Position numbers and translations under genes: made by a program
The notes under the pieces: generated by a model
Database searches by the model: none
Told to the model about the DNA's origin: nothing
Seen by the model: only the letters and a program-made list of their open reading frames with translations
In this document: positions 25,894 to 35,740 of the stretch, piece by piece
Position numbering within the stretch: the first letter of the stretch is position 1
Layout: the number at the start of each line of letters is the position of its first letter
NCBI GenBank assembly: GCA_021816865.1
Contig: JAKAWX010000003.1
Location: 98,681-162,680, forward strand
Origin: Thermoplasmata archaeon
GTDB taxonomy: Archaea > Thermoplasmatota > Thermoplasmata > Lutacidiplasmatales > UBA184
Reading direction: 5' to 3'
Length of the DNA stretch: 64,000 nt

Positions 25894-26076
25894 CCGGCGC
25901 CTCCTTCATCTCGTTCTTGGCGGCCCGCCAGATAAGGGGAGGGTGAAACCGCTTTGACACCTCCGAGCCCCGAAAAGGAGGATCCGAAGGCCGGGGTCCG
26001 GCCGGAACGCTTCGAAACGGGAACCTCCCACGCTGAAGAGGTATTACCCCGTCCGGCCTGAGGCACCGAACGGACC

Positions 26077-28095
26077 ATGACAACCGAAGGATCGTTGTTC
26101 CCGGAGTCCCTTGTGGGCCGCGGAGCCGCCCCTCATCCCCTCCCGGTCCGGCGATTCTCGGTCGACCTCATGGACCGGACTGCCGACCCGTCGACCGATT
26201 TCTACGCGTACGCGACCGGCGGGTGGCGGAAGTCGAACCCCGTGCCGGCCGACAAGGCGATCTGGACAGGATTCGACGAGCTGCGCGACCGGAATCGGAC
26301 CCTTCTGCGGGCGATCCTCGAGGAGTGCGCCGCCCGTTCCGACGCGGACCCGGTGCGTCGGATGTTGGGCGACCTCTACACCGCGGCCGTCGATACTTCG
26401 ACGCGGGACCGTCTCGGGCTCGCCCCCGTTCGGGAGGACCTCGACCGGATCGCCTCGGCCGGGAACGTCACCGAGCTGGTCCGTATCGTCGCCCGGCTTC
26501 ATGACGACGGGATCTCGGGCCTCTTCCATGCGTTCGTGCGCCCCGACCGTCGCAACAGTAAGGTCTACTCGCTCTACATTTGGCAGGGCGGTCTCGCGCT
26601 GCCGGACCGGGACTACTACCTGCTCGACGAATTCGCGCAACTGAGGGGGCGCTACCGCCGTCACGTCGCCCGGCTGCTCGCGCTCGCGGGGTCCTCGGTC
26701 GAAGAGGGCGAGCGAGAAGCCGACACGGTCCTCGAGATCGAGACGGAGCTCGCTCGGGCGAGCCGGACCGCCGCCGAACAGCGGGACGAGATCAAGAACT
26801 ACAATCGGTTCGAACGGCTCGACCTCACCCGGACGAACCCGAACCTCGGGTGGAACGAGTACCTCTCGGGGCGGGACCAGGCGAACGTCGCGTACGTCGT
26901 CGTCGGCCAGCCCGAGTTCTTCGCCGCGCTCGACGGGCTTCTCGCCGGGCGGCCGCTCTCCGACTGGAAGACCTATCTCCGGTGGCACCTCCTGCACTCG
27001 GCCGCACCGACCCTTCACGACGCCGCGGAGTCCGAGGACTTCGACTTCTTCCACCGTACGTTGCGCGGCCAGCTGGAGCCGGAGCCGATCGGCACGCGTG
27101 CGGTCGAGGCCGTCGACCTCCTGGTCGGGGAGGCCCTCGGCCGGGAGTTCGTCCGCGCGTACTTCCCGTCCGAAAGCCGGGAACGCGTCCGTGCGCTCGT
27201 CGCCGACCTTCGCGAGGTCTTCGCGGACCGGCTGCGCTCGCTCGAGTGGATGAGCGAGGCGACGCGCGAGCGGGCCCTCGCGAAGTTCGCCCGTTTCCGC
27301 GTCAAGATCGGCCACCCCGACCGGTTCCGCGACTACTCGGGCCTTCGCGTGCGGCCCGACGACCACCACGGGAACGTGCGACGGGCGGCGGCCTTCGAAT
27401 CGCGCCGGAGGATGGTCCGGGTCGGCGGGCCGGTCGACCCGGACGAGTGGGAGATGACCCCACCGACCGTCAACGCGTACTTCGACGCCTCCCGCAACGA
27501 GATAGTCTTTCCGGCCGGGATCCTCCAGCCTCCGTTTTTCGACCCGGGGGCCGACGACGCGGTCAACTACGGCGCGATCGGATGCGTGATCGGCCACGAG
27601 ATCACCCACGGGTACGACGACCAGGGACGACGGTACGATGCGGACGGGAACCTCAACGACTGGTGGACCCAGCGGGATTCGGCCGAGTTCGCGCGCCGAG
27701 CGCGTTCGGTCGTCGAACGGTACGCGGCGGTCGAGCCGCTCCCGGGGGTCCACATCAACGGCGAGTTGACCCTCGGCGAGAACATTGCCGATTTCGGCGG
27801 CGTGAGCATTGCCTTCGAAGCGCTCGAGCGACGGCTCGCCCGGGAGCCGTCCGCGCGGGCGCCGGTCGACGGCCTGACGCCCCAACAGCGGTTCTTTATC
27901 GCCTACGGGCAGATCTGGAGGGCGAACTACCGCGAGCCCGAGCTACGTCGTCGGCTCGCCGTCGACCCCCACTCGCCCGCGCCGTACCGCGTCGCGCTGC
28001 CCGTTCGCCAACTGGACGGATTCCACGCCGCATTCCCGGCCGCGAGTACCCCCCCGGACGGTCCCGGTGCAACTCCCCCGTTACGGATCTGGTAG
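26077..28095 (+). CDS. M13 family (neprilysin-like) zinc endopeptidase
   Basis: 672-residue metallopeptidase. The family start DLMDRTADPSTDFYAYATGGW is present near residue 30; the catalytic region has NAYFDASRNEIVFPAGILQPPFF, the zinc motif HEITH (about residue 507, in VIGHEITHGYDDQG) and the third ligand in GENIADFGG (about 567). The C terminus ends in YRVALPVRQLDGFHAAF, normal for M13. No signal peptide or membrane anchor precedes the domain, so a cytoplasmic PepO-like oligopeptidase is likely. ATG 26077 follows a TATTAC element by about 34 nt. Confidence 0.93.
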   Translation: MTTEGSLFPESLVGRGAAPHPLPVRRFSVDLMDRTADPSTDFYAYATGGWRKSNPVPADKAIWTGFDELRDRNRTLLRAILEECAARSDADPVRRMLGDLYTAAVDTSTRDRLGLAPVREDLDRIASAGNVTELVRIVARLHDDGISGLFHAFVRPDRRNSKVYSLYIWQGGLALPDRDYYLLDEFAQLRGRYRRHVARLLALAGSSVEEGEREADTVLEIETELARASRTAAEQRDEIKNYNRFERLDLTRTNPNLGWNEYLSGRDQANVAYVVVGQPEFFAALDGLLAGRPLSDWKTYLRWHLLHSAAPTLHDAAESEDFDFFHRTLRGQLEPEPIGTRAVEAVDLLVGEALGREFVRAYFPSESRERVRALVADLREVFADRLRSLEWMSEATRERALAKFARFRVKIGHPDRFRDYSGLRVRPDDHHGNVRRAAAFESRRRMVRVGGPVDPDEWEMTPPTVNAYFDASRNEIVFPAGILQPPFFDPGADDAVNYGAIGCVIGHEITHGYDDQGRRYDADGNLNDWWTQRDSAEFARRARSVVERYAAVEPLPGVHINGELTLGENIADFGGVSIAFEALERRLAREPSARAPVDGLTPQQRFFIAYGQIWRANYREPELRRRLAVDPHSPAPYRVALPVRQLDGFHAAFPAASTPPDGPGATPPLRIW

Positions 28096-28246
28096 CGGCG
28101 CTCGACGCGGGGCCCGTCGGACCAGCTACCGCCCGGAGCCAGGGGTACCTGGCCCGTGCACCGCGCGGACACTGGCGTGTCGGCCGCTCCCGGCCACCCT
28201 CCTCGGTGGGAAGGGCCGTGCCGTGCGCTTCGGATGAATTGCTACG

Positions 28247-28254
28247 TTTAATTA
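28247..28254 (+). promoter_or_regulatory. TATA box of the zinc-ribbon gene at 28277
   Basis: TTTAATTA centred about 26 bp before GTG 28277. It is the most AT-rich element in the 180-nt gap after the M13 gene and sets the leaderless GTG as the start. Confidence 0.65.
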
Positions 28255-28276
28255 GCCCGACACCGACGGACCGTTT

Positions 28277-29011
28277 GTGAGTCGTGCGTCCCTGACCGCA
28301 GGTATCGTCGGCGATCGGGGCTCGCCCTCCTCGCCTCCGCCCGGGCTCCCGGTTCCCCGCGATGGTATCGAAGACGAGGTCGTGCGCGACCGCTCGGTCC
28401 GTAGCTGCACGTGCTGCTCCGGTACCCTCTCCGTCGGCGAGAGGATGTTCTACTTCCTGGAAGGCGTCGACGCGCCGCCCGTCTGCCGGGCCTGCCTCTC
28501 CCGCGCCGAGGGTGCGTCCGACGGGTCGCCCGAGACGCGGCGGAGCGAGAGCCCGACGGTCGTTCCCGAATTCTCCCGGGCGGCGGTCGCGGCCGAGGCG
28601 GCCGCGCGCGACCCCCCCGAGCTGAGCCGGGCCGTCCGACAGTATCTCGACGAGGAGCTCGCTCGTTCCGAGCGCCTCCTCGATAGCGCTCCCCCCGGAT
28701 CCCTCGACACCGACCGAGCCCGCGAGCTCCACCGGGCCGCGATGGACGAATCCGCGAAGGACCGCCTTCCCGAAGCCGTGTTGCTCGCCGCCGACCTGCG
28801 GCGGACGCTCTCGCGGGTCGAGAACCCGCCGCCGCGATCGACCGCCCCCGCGTTCTGGAGCGCCGAGGTGGACGAAATGCTCCGCGAGGTTCTCGAACGA
28901 GCCCGGGCGATCGCCGCCCGGTCGAGGGCCGACGCGTCGGAGCCCGACTCCCCGTCCGGGGAGGTCGTCTCCGCCCAGAACGAAAACTCCGATTCGATCG
29001 GTTCGGCATGA
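28277..29011 (+). CDS. Uncharacterised protein with N-terminal zinc ribbon
   Basis: 244-residue protein of unknown function. Residues about 43-75 form a four-cysteine module, CTCC...CRAC, with the pattern C-x2-C-x3-L-S-x2-E-x-M-F-Y-...-C-R-x-C-L. The rest is a charged helical region with an acidic, Ser-rich tail. The same module recurs at the C terminus of the glycosyltransferase encoded next, 67 nt downstream on the same strand, so the two are probably functionally linked. GTG 28277 is supported by a TATA box at -26. Confidence 0.75.
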   Translation: MSRASLTAGIVGDRGSPSSPPPGLPVPRDGIEDEVVRDRSVRSCTCCSGTLSVGERMFYFLEGVDAPPVCRACLSRAEGASDGSPETRRSESPTVVPEFSRAAVAAEAAARDPPELSRAVRQYLDEELARSERLLDSAPPGSLDTDRARELHRAAMDESAKDRLPEAVLLAADLRRTLSRVENPPPRSTAPAFWSAEVDEMLREVLERARAIAARSRADASEPDSPSGEVVSAQNENSDSIGSA

Positions 29012-29078
29012 CGGACGGCGGCTTGGCGACGGCCGTCGCGCGGCCGACCCGAGCTCTCGAGGGGCCGGGAGAGGCCCG

Positions 29079-30620
29079 GTGACGGACGCCTTCTACGAGA
29101 TCGTCACGGCCTGGGAGATCGCGTCGATCTCGCTCACCCTCCTTATCAGCGCCTACTTGATCGTCGACCTGGTCGCCGCGGTCCTTTCCCGACCGTTGGC
29201 GAGGAGGTTCCCGCGCGACCCGCGCTTCCCGCTCGTGAGCGTCGTGATCCCGGCCTACAACGAGCCCACCGACATCGTTCGCGCGACGCTCGCGTCGTGG
29301 AAGGCGGTCCGCTACCCGTCGTTCGAGCTTATCCTGGCGGACGATTCCGAGGTCCCGATCGAGGTCGACGACCCATCGGTCCGCGTCTTCCGACGCTCGA
29401 ACCGGGAGGGGTTCAAGGGAGGGGCGCTGCGCGAGGCGTTCGAGCGCCTCCATCCCGAATCCGAGTGGATGGTCGTGTTCGACGCTGACTTCCTGGTCGA
29501 CCCCGATATCCTCGTCCGATTCTCCGAGCATTACCGGGCGGGCGTCGGCGCCATCCAGGGATACCAGGCGATGGGGCGGAACGATCCCCCCACGTACCTC
29601 ACCCGGTACTCCGAATCGTTCCACGCCGTGGCCAACACGCTGCTCACGGGGCGCTACCGGTTGGGGGGGTTCGTGGGGGTGCAGGGTACGGTCCAGGCGT
29701 ACCGCGTCGAAGCGATCCGCGCGCTCGGAGGGATCGCCCCCTACACGACCGCGAACGAGGACCTCGATACGACGTTCCGGCTCCGCAAGGCGGGTTGGAA
29801 GATCGTCTACGACCCGGCGCTCGTCGGACGCGGGATCGCCCCCGAGCGCTACCGCACTCTCTTCACCCAGGTCACCCGATGGACGTCCACCACCGTGCGA
29901 GAGTACCGTAGGCACTACGGGTCGTTCGTCCGGTCGCCCGAGGTGCCCGCGCTCGAGAAGTTCGACGCGTTGCTGTTCCTGCTCACGTGGATCAATTCGC
30001 TCGTCGTGACCCCGACGCTCGTCTTCCTTCCCTGGGCGATCGCGGACCTCCACCTCATCCCGCTCTGGCTTTCGATCCTCATCACGGCCCTCCCGATCGT
30101 CCTCTTCACCCTCCCCATGCTGAAGGGAACACCCGCACGCCTCGGGATGACCGGCTGGCTCGGCTACTACGTCCTCCTCGTTCCGGGCTACTTCGTGATG
30201 TTTCGCGCCTCGTTGCTCGGGTTCTTCACCGACCCCGGGTTCGTCCGCACCCCGAAAACGCGCCGGTCCCCCATCGACACGGGTCGAGCGACGGCTCCGA
30301 CCTCACGAGGGCTGTTCCCCGGTGTCGGGGCCCGGTCCGCTAGTGTCGGAGCCGTTCAGGTCGCGGCCTGTTCGGGCTGCGGACGTCGGCTCTCCCACCG
30401 GGAGACCCTGTTCTATGCGGTCGGCGCGCTCGACGTGGGCACACTCACCTGCCGGCGGTGCCTTCGGGCCACCGAGTGGGAGCGGTTCGGGCGCGGTCGG
30501 CCGATCCCTGCCCCGGCGGCCCCGGTCCCCTCCCCGGCGGGGCATTGGGGGCTCCGGCCGCGACACACGGTCGTCGGCGCCGCGGGAGTACGATACCGCC
30601 GACGCCGTGGATCACCCTGA
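29079..30620 (+). CDS. Membrane-bound family 2 glycosyltransferase with C-terminal zinc ribbon
   Basis: 513-residue processive-type GT2. One membrane span lies near residue 20, then the GT-A domain with VVIPAYNEP, the nucleotide-binding DDS, the metal-binding DAD (about 133), the acceptor ED in NEDLD (about 227) and a QxxRW motif in TQVTRW (about 267), as in cellulose, chitin and hyaluronan synthases. Three or so C-terminal spans follow. After the last span comes a cytoplasmic tail with a zinc ribbon, CSGCGRRLSHRETLFY...CRRCLRA (about 430-457), homologous to that of the upstream gene. The product is unknown; a surface polysaccharide or glycan is likely. The start is GTG 29079. Confidence 0.87.
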   Translation: MTDAFYEIVTAWEIASISLTLLISAYLIVDLVAAVLSRPLARRFPRDPRFPLVSVVIPAYNEPTDIVRATLASWKAVRYPSFELILADDSEVPIEVDDPSVRVFRRSNREGFKGGALREAFERLHPESEWMVVFDADFLVDPDILVRFSEHYRAGVGAIQGYQAMGRNDPPTYLTRYSESFHAVANTLLTGRYRLGGFVGVQGTVQAYRVEAIRALGGIAPYTTANEDLDTTFRLRKAGWKIVYDPALVGRGIAPERYRTLFTQVTRWTSTTVREYRRHYGSFVRSPEVPALEKFDALLFLLTWINSLVVTPTLVFLPWAIADLHLIPLWLSILITALPIVLFTLPMLKGTPARLGMTGWLGYYVLLVPGYFVMFRASLLGFFTDPGFVRTPKTRRSPIDTGRATAPTSRGLFPGVGARSASVGAVQVAACSGCGRRLSHRETLFYAVGALDVGTLTCRRCLRATEWERFGRGRPIPAPAAPVPSPAGHWGLRPRHTVVGAAGVRYRRRRGSP

Positions 30621-31195
30621 AGCGGGACAGCGGACGGCGCGGCCGAGGATCCTGCTCCGAGACTTGGGGCGTCCCTGATTGTCGGACGCGGAGTGAGGGT
30701 GGTTTCGCGCGGTCTTCGGCCTCTCGCGCAGGGGCAGGCTCTCCCGGAAGGATTCATCTCATTGATCGGATTGGCCCCGCCAATCCTACCAGGCTCCGTC
30801 GTCGGTGGGACGGGTACTGGCCGCTCGTGGAATCGTAGAGCCGGCCCGCCGCCGTTGGGCCGGGTAGAGAAGCTTCGGGCCCGGGCCGATCTCGAACGGT
30901 TCGAACCGGAACTCAAGCCCGACCGCATGATCGCGAGCTCGAGCGCCCGCCGGGCCGGACATAGCGGCCGCGCGGCCCATTTCGACCCGGCCGGACCGAG
31001 GTTCGGACGCTCGCGGCCCCGGTCGCCGGCGCGCTCGGGGCCGGTGCCGCGGCCGGAGGACCGGTTCGAGGGTCGCGTCGGCGACCTCGGCGCCCCTCCC
31101 GCGCTATTCCCGGTCGGGGGGCCGGGACCGCGCTCGTGTTCGCGGACGGGCCCCGGAGGGGCGGGCCCGGGCGACCCCGGATCGCGAACGACGCG
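30621..31195 (+). other. Gene-free 575-nt stretch between convergent genes
   Basis: No convincing coding frame. Overlapping ORFs on both strands are short and of random composition. The only structure noticed is a perfect 7-bp hairpin GGATTGG-CCCCG-CCAATCC at 30768-30786; it is not followed by a T-run. The 31090-31195 part is extremely G/C-rich. Confidence 0.5.
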
Positions 31196-34100
31196 CTAGG
31201 GGGGAGGGGGCGATGGGGGGTCCCCTCGGCCGCTTCGCCGTCGCGACCGGACGAGAAGTGAAGCGACGGCCCCCACCGCGACGACCGTCCCGATCACGAT
31301 CCAGTCGAGGTCGGGCAGGCCAACCAGCGAGGCTGTCCCTGTGCCGCCGGGCGCCACCCGCGCGAAGCTCACCGAGACGTTCGTCGGCGACCCCGATACC
31401 CGGACCGAACCCGAGCTGAGGTTGGAACGGTACCCCGGGACCGAGGCGATCGCGTAGGAGTAGGTGGCATTGACCTCGCGGAACTGGATCGAGTTCGTGG
31501 ACGAGCTCCCGAGAGTTCCGTTGAGCGTGACGGACCAGGTCTCCCCTCCCGGAAGCCCGGTCTCGACGAACGTGACCGGGTACGTCGTCCCGGGGCTCGA
31601 GACCGGCACGAAGGCGATCGGGATCCGGACGGCGGCGCCGCTCACGTTCAGCGTTCCGGAAGCCGGGGTGGCGAGATACCCCGACACCGGGCCCATCGAG
31701 TACGCATACGACCCGTTCGGCTCTAAGAAGGCTAGCGTGCCGGTCGTGGCCGCCTGTGTTGCCCCTCCCAGCGTGACAGACCAAGCTTGCCCAGTCGGCA
31801 GGCCGGCCTCCGAGAACGTCACGGCGAAGGCCGACGGCGCGCGGGAGGAGAACGCAATCGACACCGAGACGGGGGTGCCGGCGACCGTGATCGATCCCGA
31901 TCCGGGGGATCCGGTGTAACCCCCCGCCGCTCCGACGGTGAACGCGTAGGTCCCGTTGGTCTCCGCAAAGCCGATCGTCGGGGATGTAGAGTTCGTCGTG
32001 GTCCCGTTGAGATCGACCGACCAGTTCGTTCCGACCGGCAGGCCGGATGCGTCGAACGTCACCGAGTAGTTCCCCTTCGACACCGCAACGAACCGGATCG
32101 AGACCGTGCTCCCCGAGGAGTTCACGAGGAGGGTGCCGCCGCTCGGAGTCGCAGCGAATCCGTTGACGGCCCCGACCGAGTAGTGATAGGTCCCGTTCGG
32201 CTCGACGAACCCCACCGCGGGGCCCGTCGACGTCGCGGTCGATCCGTTCAGCGTCACCGACCAAGCGGTGCCCGACGGCAACCCCGACTCCGCGAAGGTG
32301 ATCGCGTACTGCCCTGGGGGGATCGCACGGAACGCCACCGAAATGTTCACGCTGTGGCCGCGCACGGTGACGTTCCCGGTGCTGGGGGTGGAGAGATATC
32401 CCGCCGGTGGAACGATGGCGAACGAGTAGGTCCCGTTCGGTTCGGAGAATCCGACCCGGGGGGTCGCGCTCGTCTCGGTCGTCCCGTTCATCGAGACCGA
32501 CCACGTCGTTCCCGAGGGCAGGCCCGTCTCGTTGAAGCCGACGTCGAACGTCGTCGCCGGAAGGATCGCGACCGGCGATTGCCCGAACGTGGTGTAGGCG
32601 TACAGGTTCCCGTTCTCGGCCGAGAAGTAGAGCGCGGAGTCCACCCAGACGGTCGAACCCGCGAGGTTCGCACCGACGTTGTGGTTCCAGGCGAGGACGC
32701 CCCCGTAGGTGCGGGCCGCGTACACGGTTCCCGAGCTCGTGTCCCCCACGGCGACCCCGTCCAGAGAGGAGACGCCGATCACCGTCCCCCCGATCGGCAT
32801 CGAGTACAGGAGCTGCCCGTTCGTCGCCGCCAGGAAGTACAGGTTCCCGTCGCCCGAGCCGATGACGAACTCGGGCTGACCGTGCTGGGTGCCCGCGGTG
32901 ACCAGCGCGCCGGTGTCGGAAACCGGCCCTCCCGTCGCGTACGACCAGACGGGCGCCCCGGTCGACTCCGAGAGCGCGTAGACCGAGTCGTCGGTGGACC
33001 CGACGAGGACCGTTCCGCTCCAGATGGTGGCCGCCGCGGGGAGGGAACCGCCGAGGGACCGCGTCCAGGCGATGGCCCCAGTGCTCGCGTTGAGCGCCAC
33101 CAGCTCCCCGTTCGCCTCCCCCTCGACGAGGAGGTGTTCGGTGGGGTCGACCGCGGGCGCGGCGGTAAGCGCGCTCCCGAGCGAGACGCTCCAGACCGAC
33201 GCGCCGGTCGACTCGTTGAACGCCGCGAGGGTGTCCAGGGTCGACGCCACGTAGACCACGCCGTCCGCGAAGACCGGTGCGGAGAGGCCGCCGGCGATCG
33301 ACGCGTTCCATACCTGGGACGTGCCGGACGTCGAAATTGCGGTCAGGAGACCGCCGGTGGTCGACACGAAGACCAGTCCCCGCGCGGGGTCGACGGCGAC
33401 CCCCGAATCGACCACGGAACCGTTCGGGAGGCTGTAGTTCCACAGAAGACCGCCGTACGCGAGGTCGACCGCCGAGAGGACCCCGGACGTATCCGCGACG
33501 TAGGCGACGCCGTTCGCGATCGCCGGCGTGCCGTCGATCGGAGCCCCCGCGTAGAAGTTCCACGCGAGCTCGAGCCACGTGCCCCCGCCCACGTTCGTGT
33601 GGGCGTAGAGATTCGGGTCGTTCGGCTCGAAGTTCGTGTGCGTCGAGTTGTACCCGCCCTGCGCCCAGCTGTTCTCGACGTTGACCGGACCGGTCGCGAT
33701 GTCCCCGGACGCGGCCTGGTCGGCCGTGAGCGTCGTAAGGCCGAACGCCTCCGAGACAGGGATCGTCACGGCGAGGACCGGGAGATCGCCGGAAGAGTCC
33801 GTGCTCGCGGAACCTACCGTCGTGGTCCCCAGGGTGAACGTGACGGACTCCGAAGCGGAGAATCCCGCGCCGGTCACCGTGAGCGTCGCGCCGGGGCCGG
33901 CATCGCTCGGGCTGACAGAAAGACGCGGGCCCGACGCGACCGGAAGGACCGCGAACGCTGACTGCACGGCCGGATCGCTCGACTGCCCGGCCGAGGAGAT
34001 GGCGTAGGCCGTGACCGTGTAGGTCCCTCCGTACGCGGGCGTCGGGAACGGCAGGGACCAGTTACTGGACGCGGTCCCGGCCGCCGTCAGCGTCGCCGCG

Positions 34101-35740
34101 TTGCCGATCGGCCCGGACGACCACGACCGGGTCGAGGCATCCCACCAGGGCCCGGTGGCTCCGCCCGACTGCACCGCGACGTCCACCCCCGCAACCCCGC
34201 CGGCGTCGCCCGCCGTTCCGGAGAGCGGGAGGGAACCGGCCGGGTTCGCGATGGTCGCTCCGCCGGCTGGATAGTCGATCGCGACGGCAGGGACGATCGC
34301 ACTGTTTCCACCCCCGACGGCAAAGTCGTAGAGGAATCCGTCCGTCGAGGCGATCAGGATATTGCCGTCACTGACGGCGGGCGAGGCCGTGATGAAGCCG
34401 GCGGTCGGATAGGTGTAGAGCTGCGCTCCCGTCGCCAGGGAGACCACGTCGAACGCGCCCGCGACGTCGCCGCCGGCGACGACCGCCGAGCCGAGCGGAC
34501 CCGCGATCGCCGGCGAGGAGATCATCTCGGAACCGGACGGATCCTGGTAGCTCCAGAGGACCGAGCCGGAGGTGGCGTTCAAGTCGACGAGCCCGTGCGC
34601 GTAGCCGAAGACGACGTTCGTTCCGTCGAGCGCCGCGCTGGATCGCGGGGGCCCGGTCACTCCCAGGATCTGGTTGAAGTTGGTCGCCCAGATCTGCCGG
34701 CCCGTGGTCAGATTGAGGGCGAAGGTGATGCCGAGCTTGCTGACGACATACGCCACGCCGCCGGCGAACCCGAAGCTTCCCGGCGCACCGACGGCCGCCC
34801 CGGCCCCCACGTCGTTGTCTCCGCAGGCGCTGCCCGTGTAGGTCTGGAACCTCCAGAGCTCGGTTCCGGTAAGCGCGTTGACCGCGTAGACCGAGCAGTC
34901 CGGATCCGCCGTGCCCAAGACGATCAGAGGGACTCCGTTCGCATCGAACGTGTAGGCGAGGGGCGCCCATGTCCCCGAGACGACGGGGTATCCGCTCCAC
35001 TCCCACTCGACGTGACAGTTCGCGGCGTCGACCGCGTACAACGGCCCGCTCGTGCCCCCGTCGTTGTCCCCGAAGTAGACCGTGGGAACGCCGCCGGGCG
35101 GGGTGGCGATGACGGGGCTCGATTCGAGGCCGTGGGCGACCGGCACCGAGCAGTCGATCGCGCCGGTCGAGGCGTTCAGCTTGAAGATCGCCGGATTCAC
35201 GAACGTGCCGATCCAGAGCGAGCCGTTGCTCACGTCCGGGGTCGGGCGGATGGGGGAGCCGAGCCAGGTCGACCATACAGTCTGTCCGTTCGCCACGTCG
35301 ATCGCGAGCACGTTCCCGGTCTCGGTCCCGATGTAGGTGAGGGTCGCGCCCAGCGTCGCGTCGTACGCGACCACCGGGGAGTCGAGTGCCGCCCCATAGA
35401 GGTCCGACGCCCAGACCACCCCGAGCCGGGTGGCGTTCGAAGTGGTGATCGGGCTGTTGCTCGCGACTCCCGTGAGATTGCTGTTCCCGTGAAACTCGGC
35501 CCAGTCGTACGCCGGGGTGGGCGGAGCGGTCGCGAGCGGAGCGACGGTGTGCGTCGGACCGGTGGCCGAGCCCGGGGGAGCCAGTCCTCCCGGGACGGAG
35601 ACGTTCCACAAGAGCAGTAGAACGAGGGCGACCACTGCGACGGTCGACGTGAGCGATCGCAACGCCGGCCGCCTCCGGACCCTGCCCGGCCCGCCCCGAC
35701 GAGGGGCGCTTTCCCGGTGGGCGAGTCTCGGCCCTCGCAT
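31196..35740 (-). CDS. Large secreted surface protein with two PQQ-type beta-propellers and five repeat modules
   Basis: 1514 residues. An Arg-rich N terminus and one hydrophobic segment (about 30-50) act as signal or anchor. A first PQQ-like propeller (about 75-490; repeats such as GNVLAIDVANGQTVW) is followed by Ig-like/IPT-like domains (about 490-690; PRLSVSPSDAGPGATLTVTG), a second propeller (about 700-1090; GELVALNASTGAIAW), and five modules of about 80 residues starting with variants of VTFxExGLPxGTxWSVxLNG. A C-terminal membrane helix (DWIVIGTVVAVGAVASLL) and an Arg-rich tail follow. Many NxT/S sites suggest glycosylation outside the cell. Such GLPxGTxWSV modules are common in Thermoplasmata surface proteins. 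The binding partner is unknown. Confidence 0.87.
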   Translation of the reverse strand: MRGPRLAHRESAPRRGGPGRVRRRPALRSLTSTVAVVALVLLLLWNVSVPGGLAPPGSATGPTHTVAPLATAPPTPAYDWAEFHGNSNLTGVASNSPITTSNATRLGVVWASDLYGAALDSPVVAYDATLGATLTYIGTETGNVLAIDVANGQTVWSTWLGSPIRPTPDVSNGSLWIGTFVNPAIFKLNASTGAIDCSVPVAHGLESSPVIATPPGGVPTVYFGDNDGGTSGPLYAVDAANCHVEWEWSGYPVVSGTWAPLAYTFDANGVPLIVLGTADPDCSVYAVNALTGTELWRFQTYTGSACGDNDVGAGAAVGAPGSFGFAGGVAYVVSKLGITFALNLTTGRQIWATNFNQILGVTGPPRSSAALDGTNVVFGYAHGLVDLNATSGSVLWSYQDPSGSEMISSPAIAGPLGSAVVAGGDVAGAFDVVSLATGAQLYTYPTAGFITASPAVSDGNILIASTDGFLYDFAVGGGNSAIVPAVAIDYPAGGATIANPAGSLPLSGTAGDAGGVAGVDVAVQSGGATGPWWDASTRSWSSGPIGNAATLTAAGTASSNWSLPFPTPAYGGTYTVTAYAISSAGQSSDPAVQSAFAVLPVASGPRLSVSPSDAGPGATLTVTGAGFSASESVTFTLGTTTVGSASTDSSGDLPVLAVTIPVSEAFGLTTLTADQAASGDIATGPVNVENSWAQGGYNSTHTNFEPNDPNLYAHTNVGGGTWLELAWNFYAGAPIDGTPAIANGVAYVADTSGVLSAVDLAYGGLLWNYSLPNGSVVDSGVAVDPARGLVFVSTTGGLLTAISTSGTSQVWNASIAGGLSAPVFADGVVYVASTLDTLAAFNESTGASVWSVSLGSALTAAPAVDPTEHLLVEGEANGELVALNASTGAIAWTRSLGGSLPAAATIWSGTVLVGSTDDSVYALSESTGAPVWSYATGGPVSDTGALVTAGTQHGQPEFVIGSGDGNLYFLAATNGQLLYSMPIGGTVIGVSSLDGVAVGDTSSGTVYAARTYGGVLAWNHNVGANLAGSTVWVDSALYFSAENGNLYAYTTFGQSPVAILPATTFDVGFNETGLPSGTTWSVSMNGTTETSATPRVGFSEPNGTYSFAIVPPAGYLSTPSTGNVTVRGHSVNISVAFRAIPPGQYAITFAESGLPSGTAWSVTLNGSTATSTGPAVGFVEPNGTYHYSVGAVNGFAATPSGGTLLVNSSGSTVSIRFVAVSKGNYSVTFDASGLPVGTNWSVDLNGTTTNSTSPTIGFAETNGTYAFTVGAAGGYTGSPGSGSITVAGTPVSVSIAFSSRAPSAFAVTFSEAGLPTGQAWSVTLGGATQAATTGTLAFLEPNGSYAYSMGPVSGYLATPASGTLNVSGAAVRIPIAFVPVSSPGTTYPVTFVETGLPGGETWSVTLNGTLGSSSTNSIQFREVNATYSYAIASVPGYRSNLSSGSVRVSGSPTNVSVSFARVAPGGTGTASLVGLPDLDWIVIGTVVAVGAVASLLVRSRRRSGRGDPPSPPPP

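Noticed and set aside
30768-30786. Hairpin as transcription terminator of the glycosyltransferase gene
   Set aside because: It is about 150 nt past the stop and lacks a T-run, so archaeal termination there is not supported.
30885-30920. GGTTCGAACC resembling a tRNA T arm
   Set aside because: It is a simple palindrome; no cloverleaf can be drawn around it on either strand.
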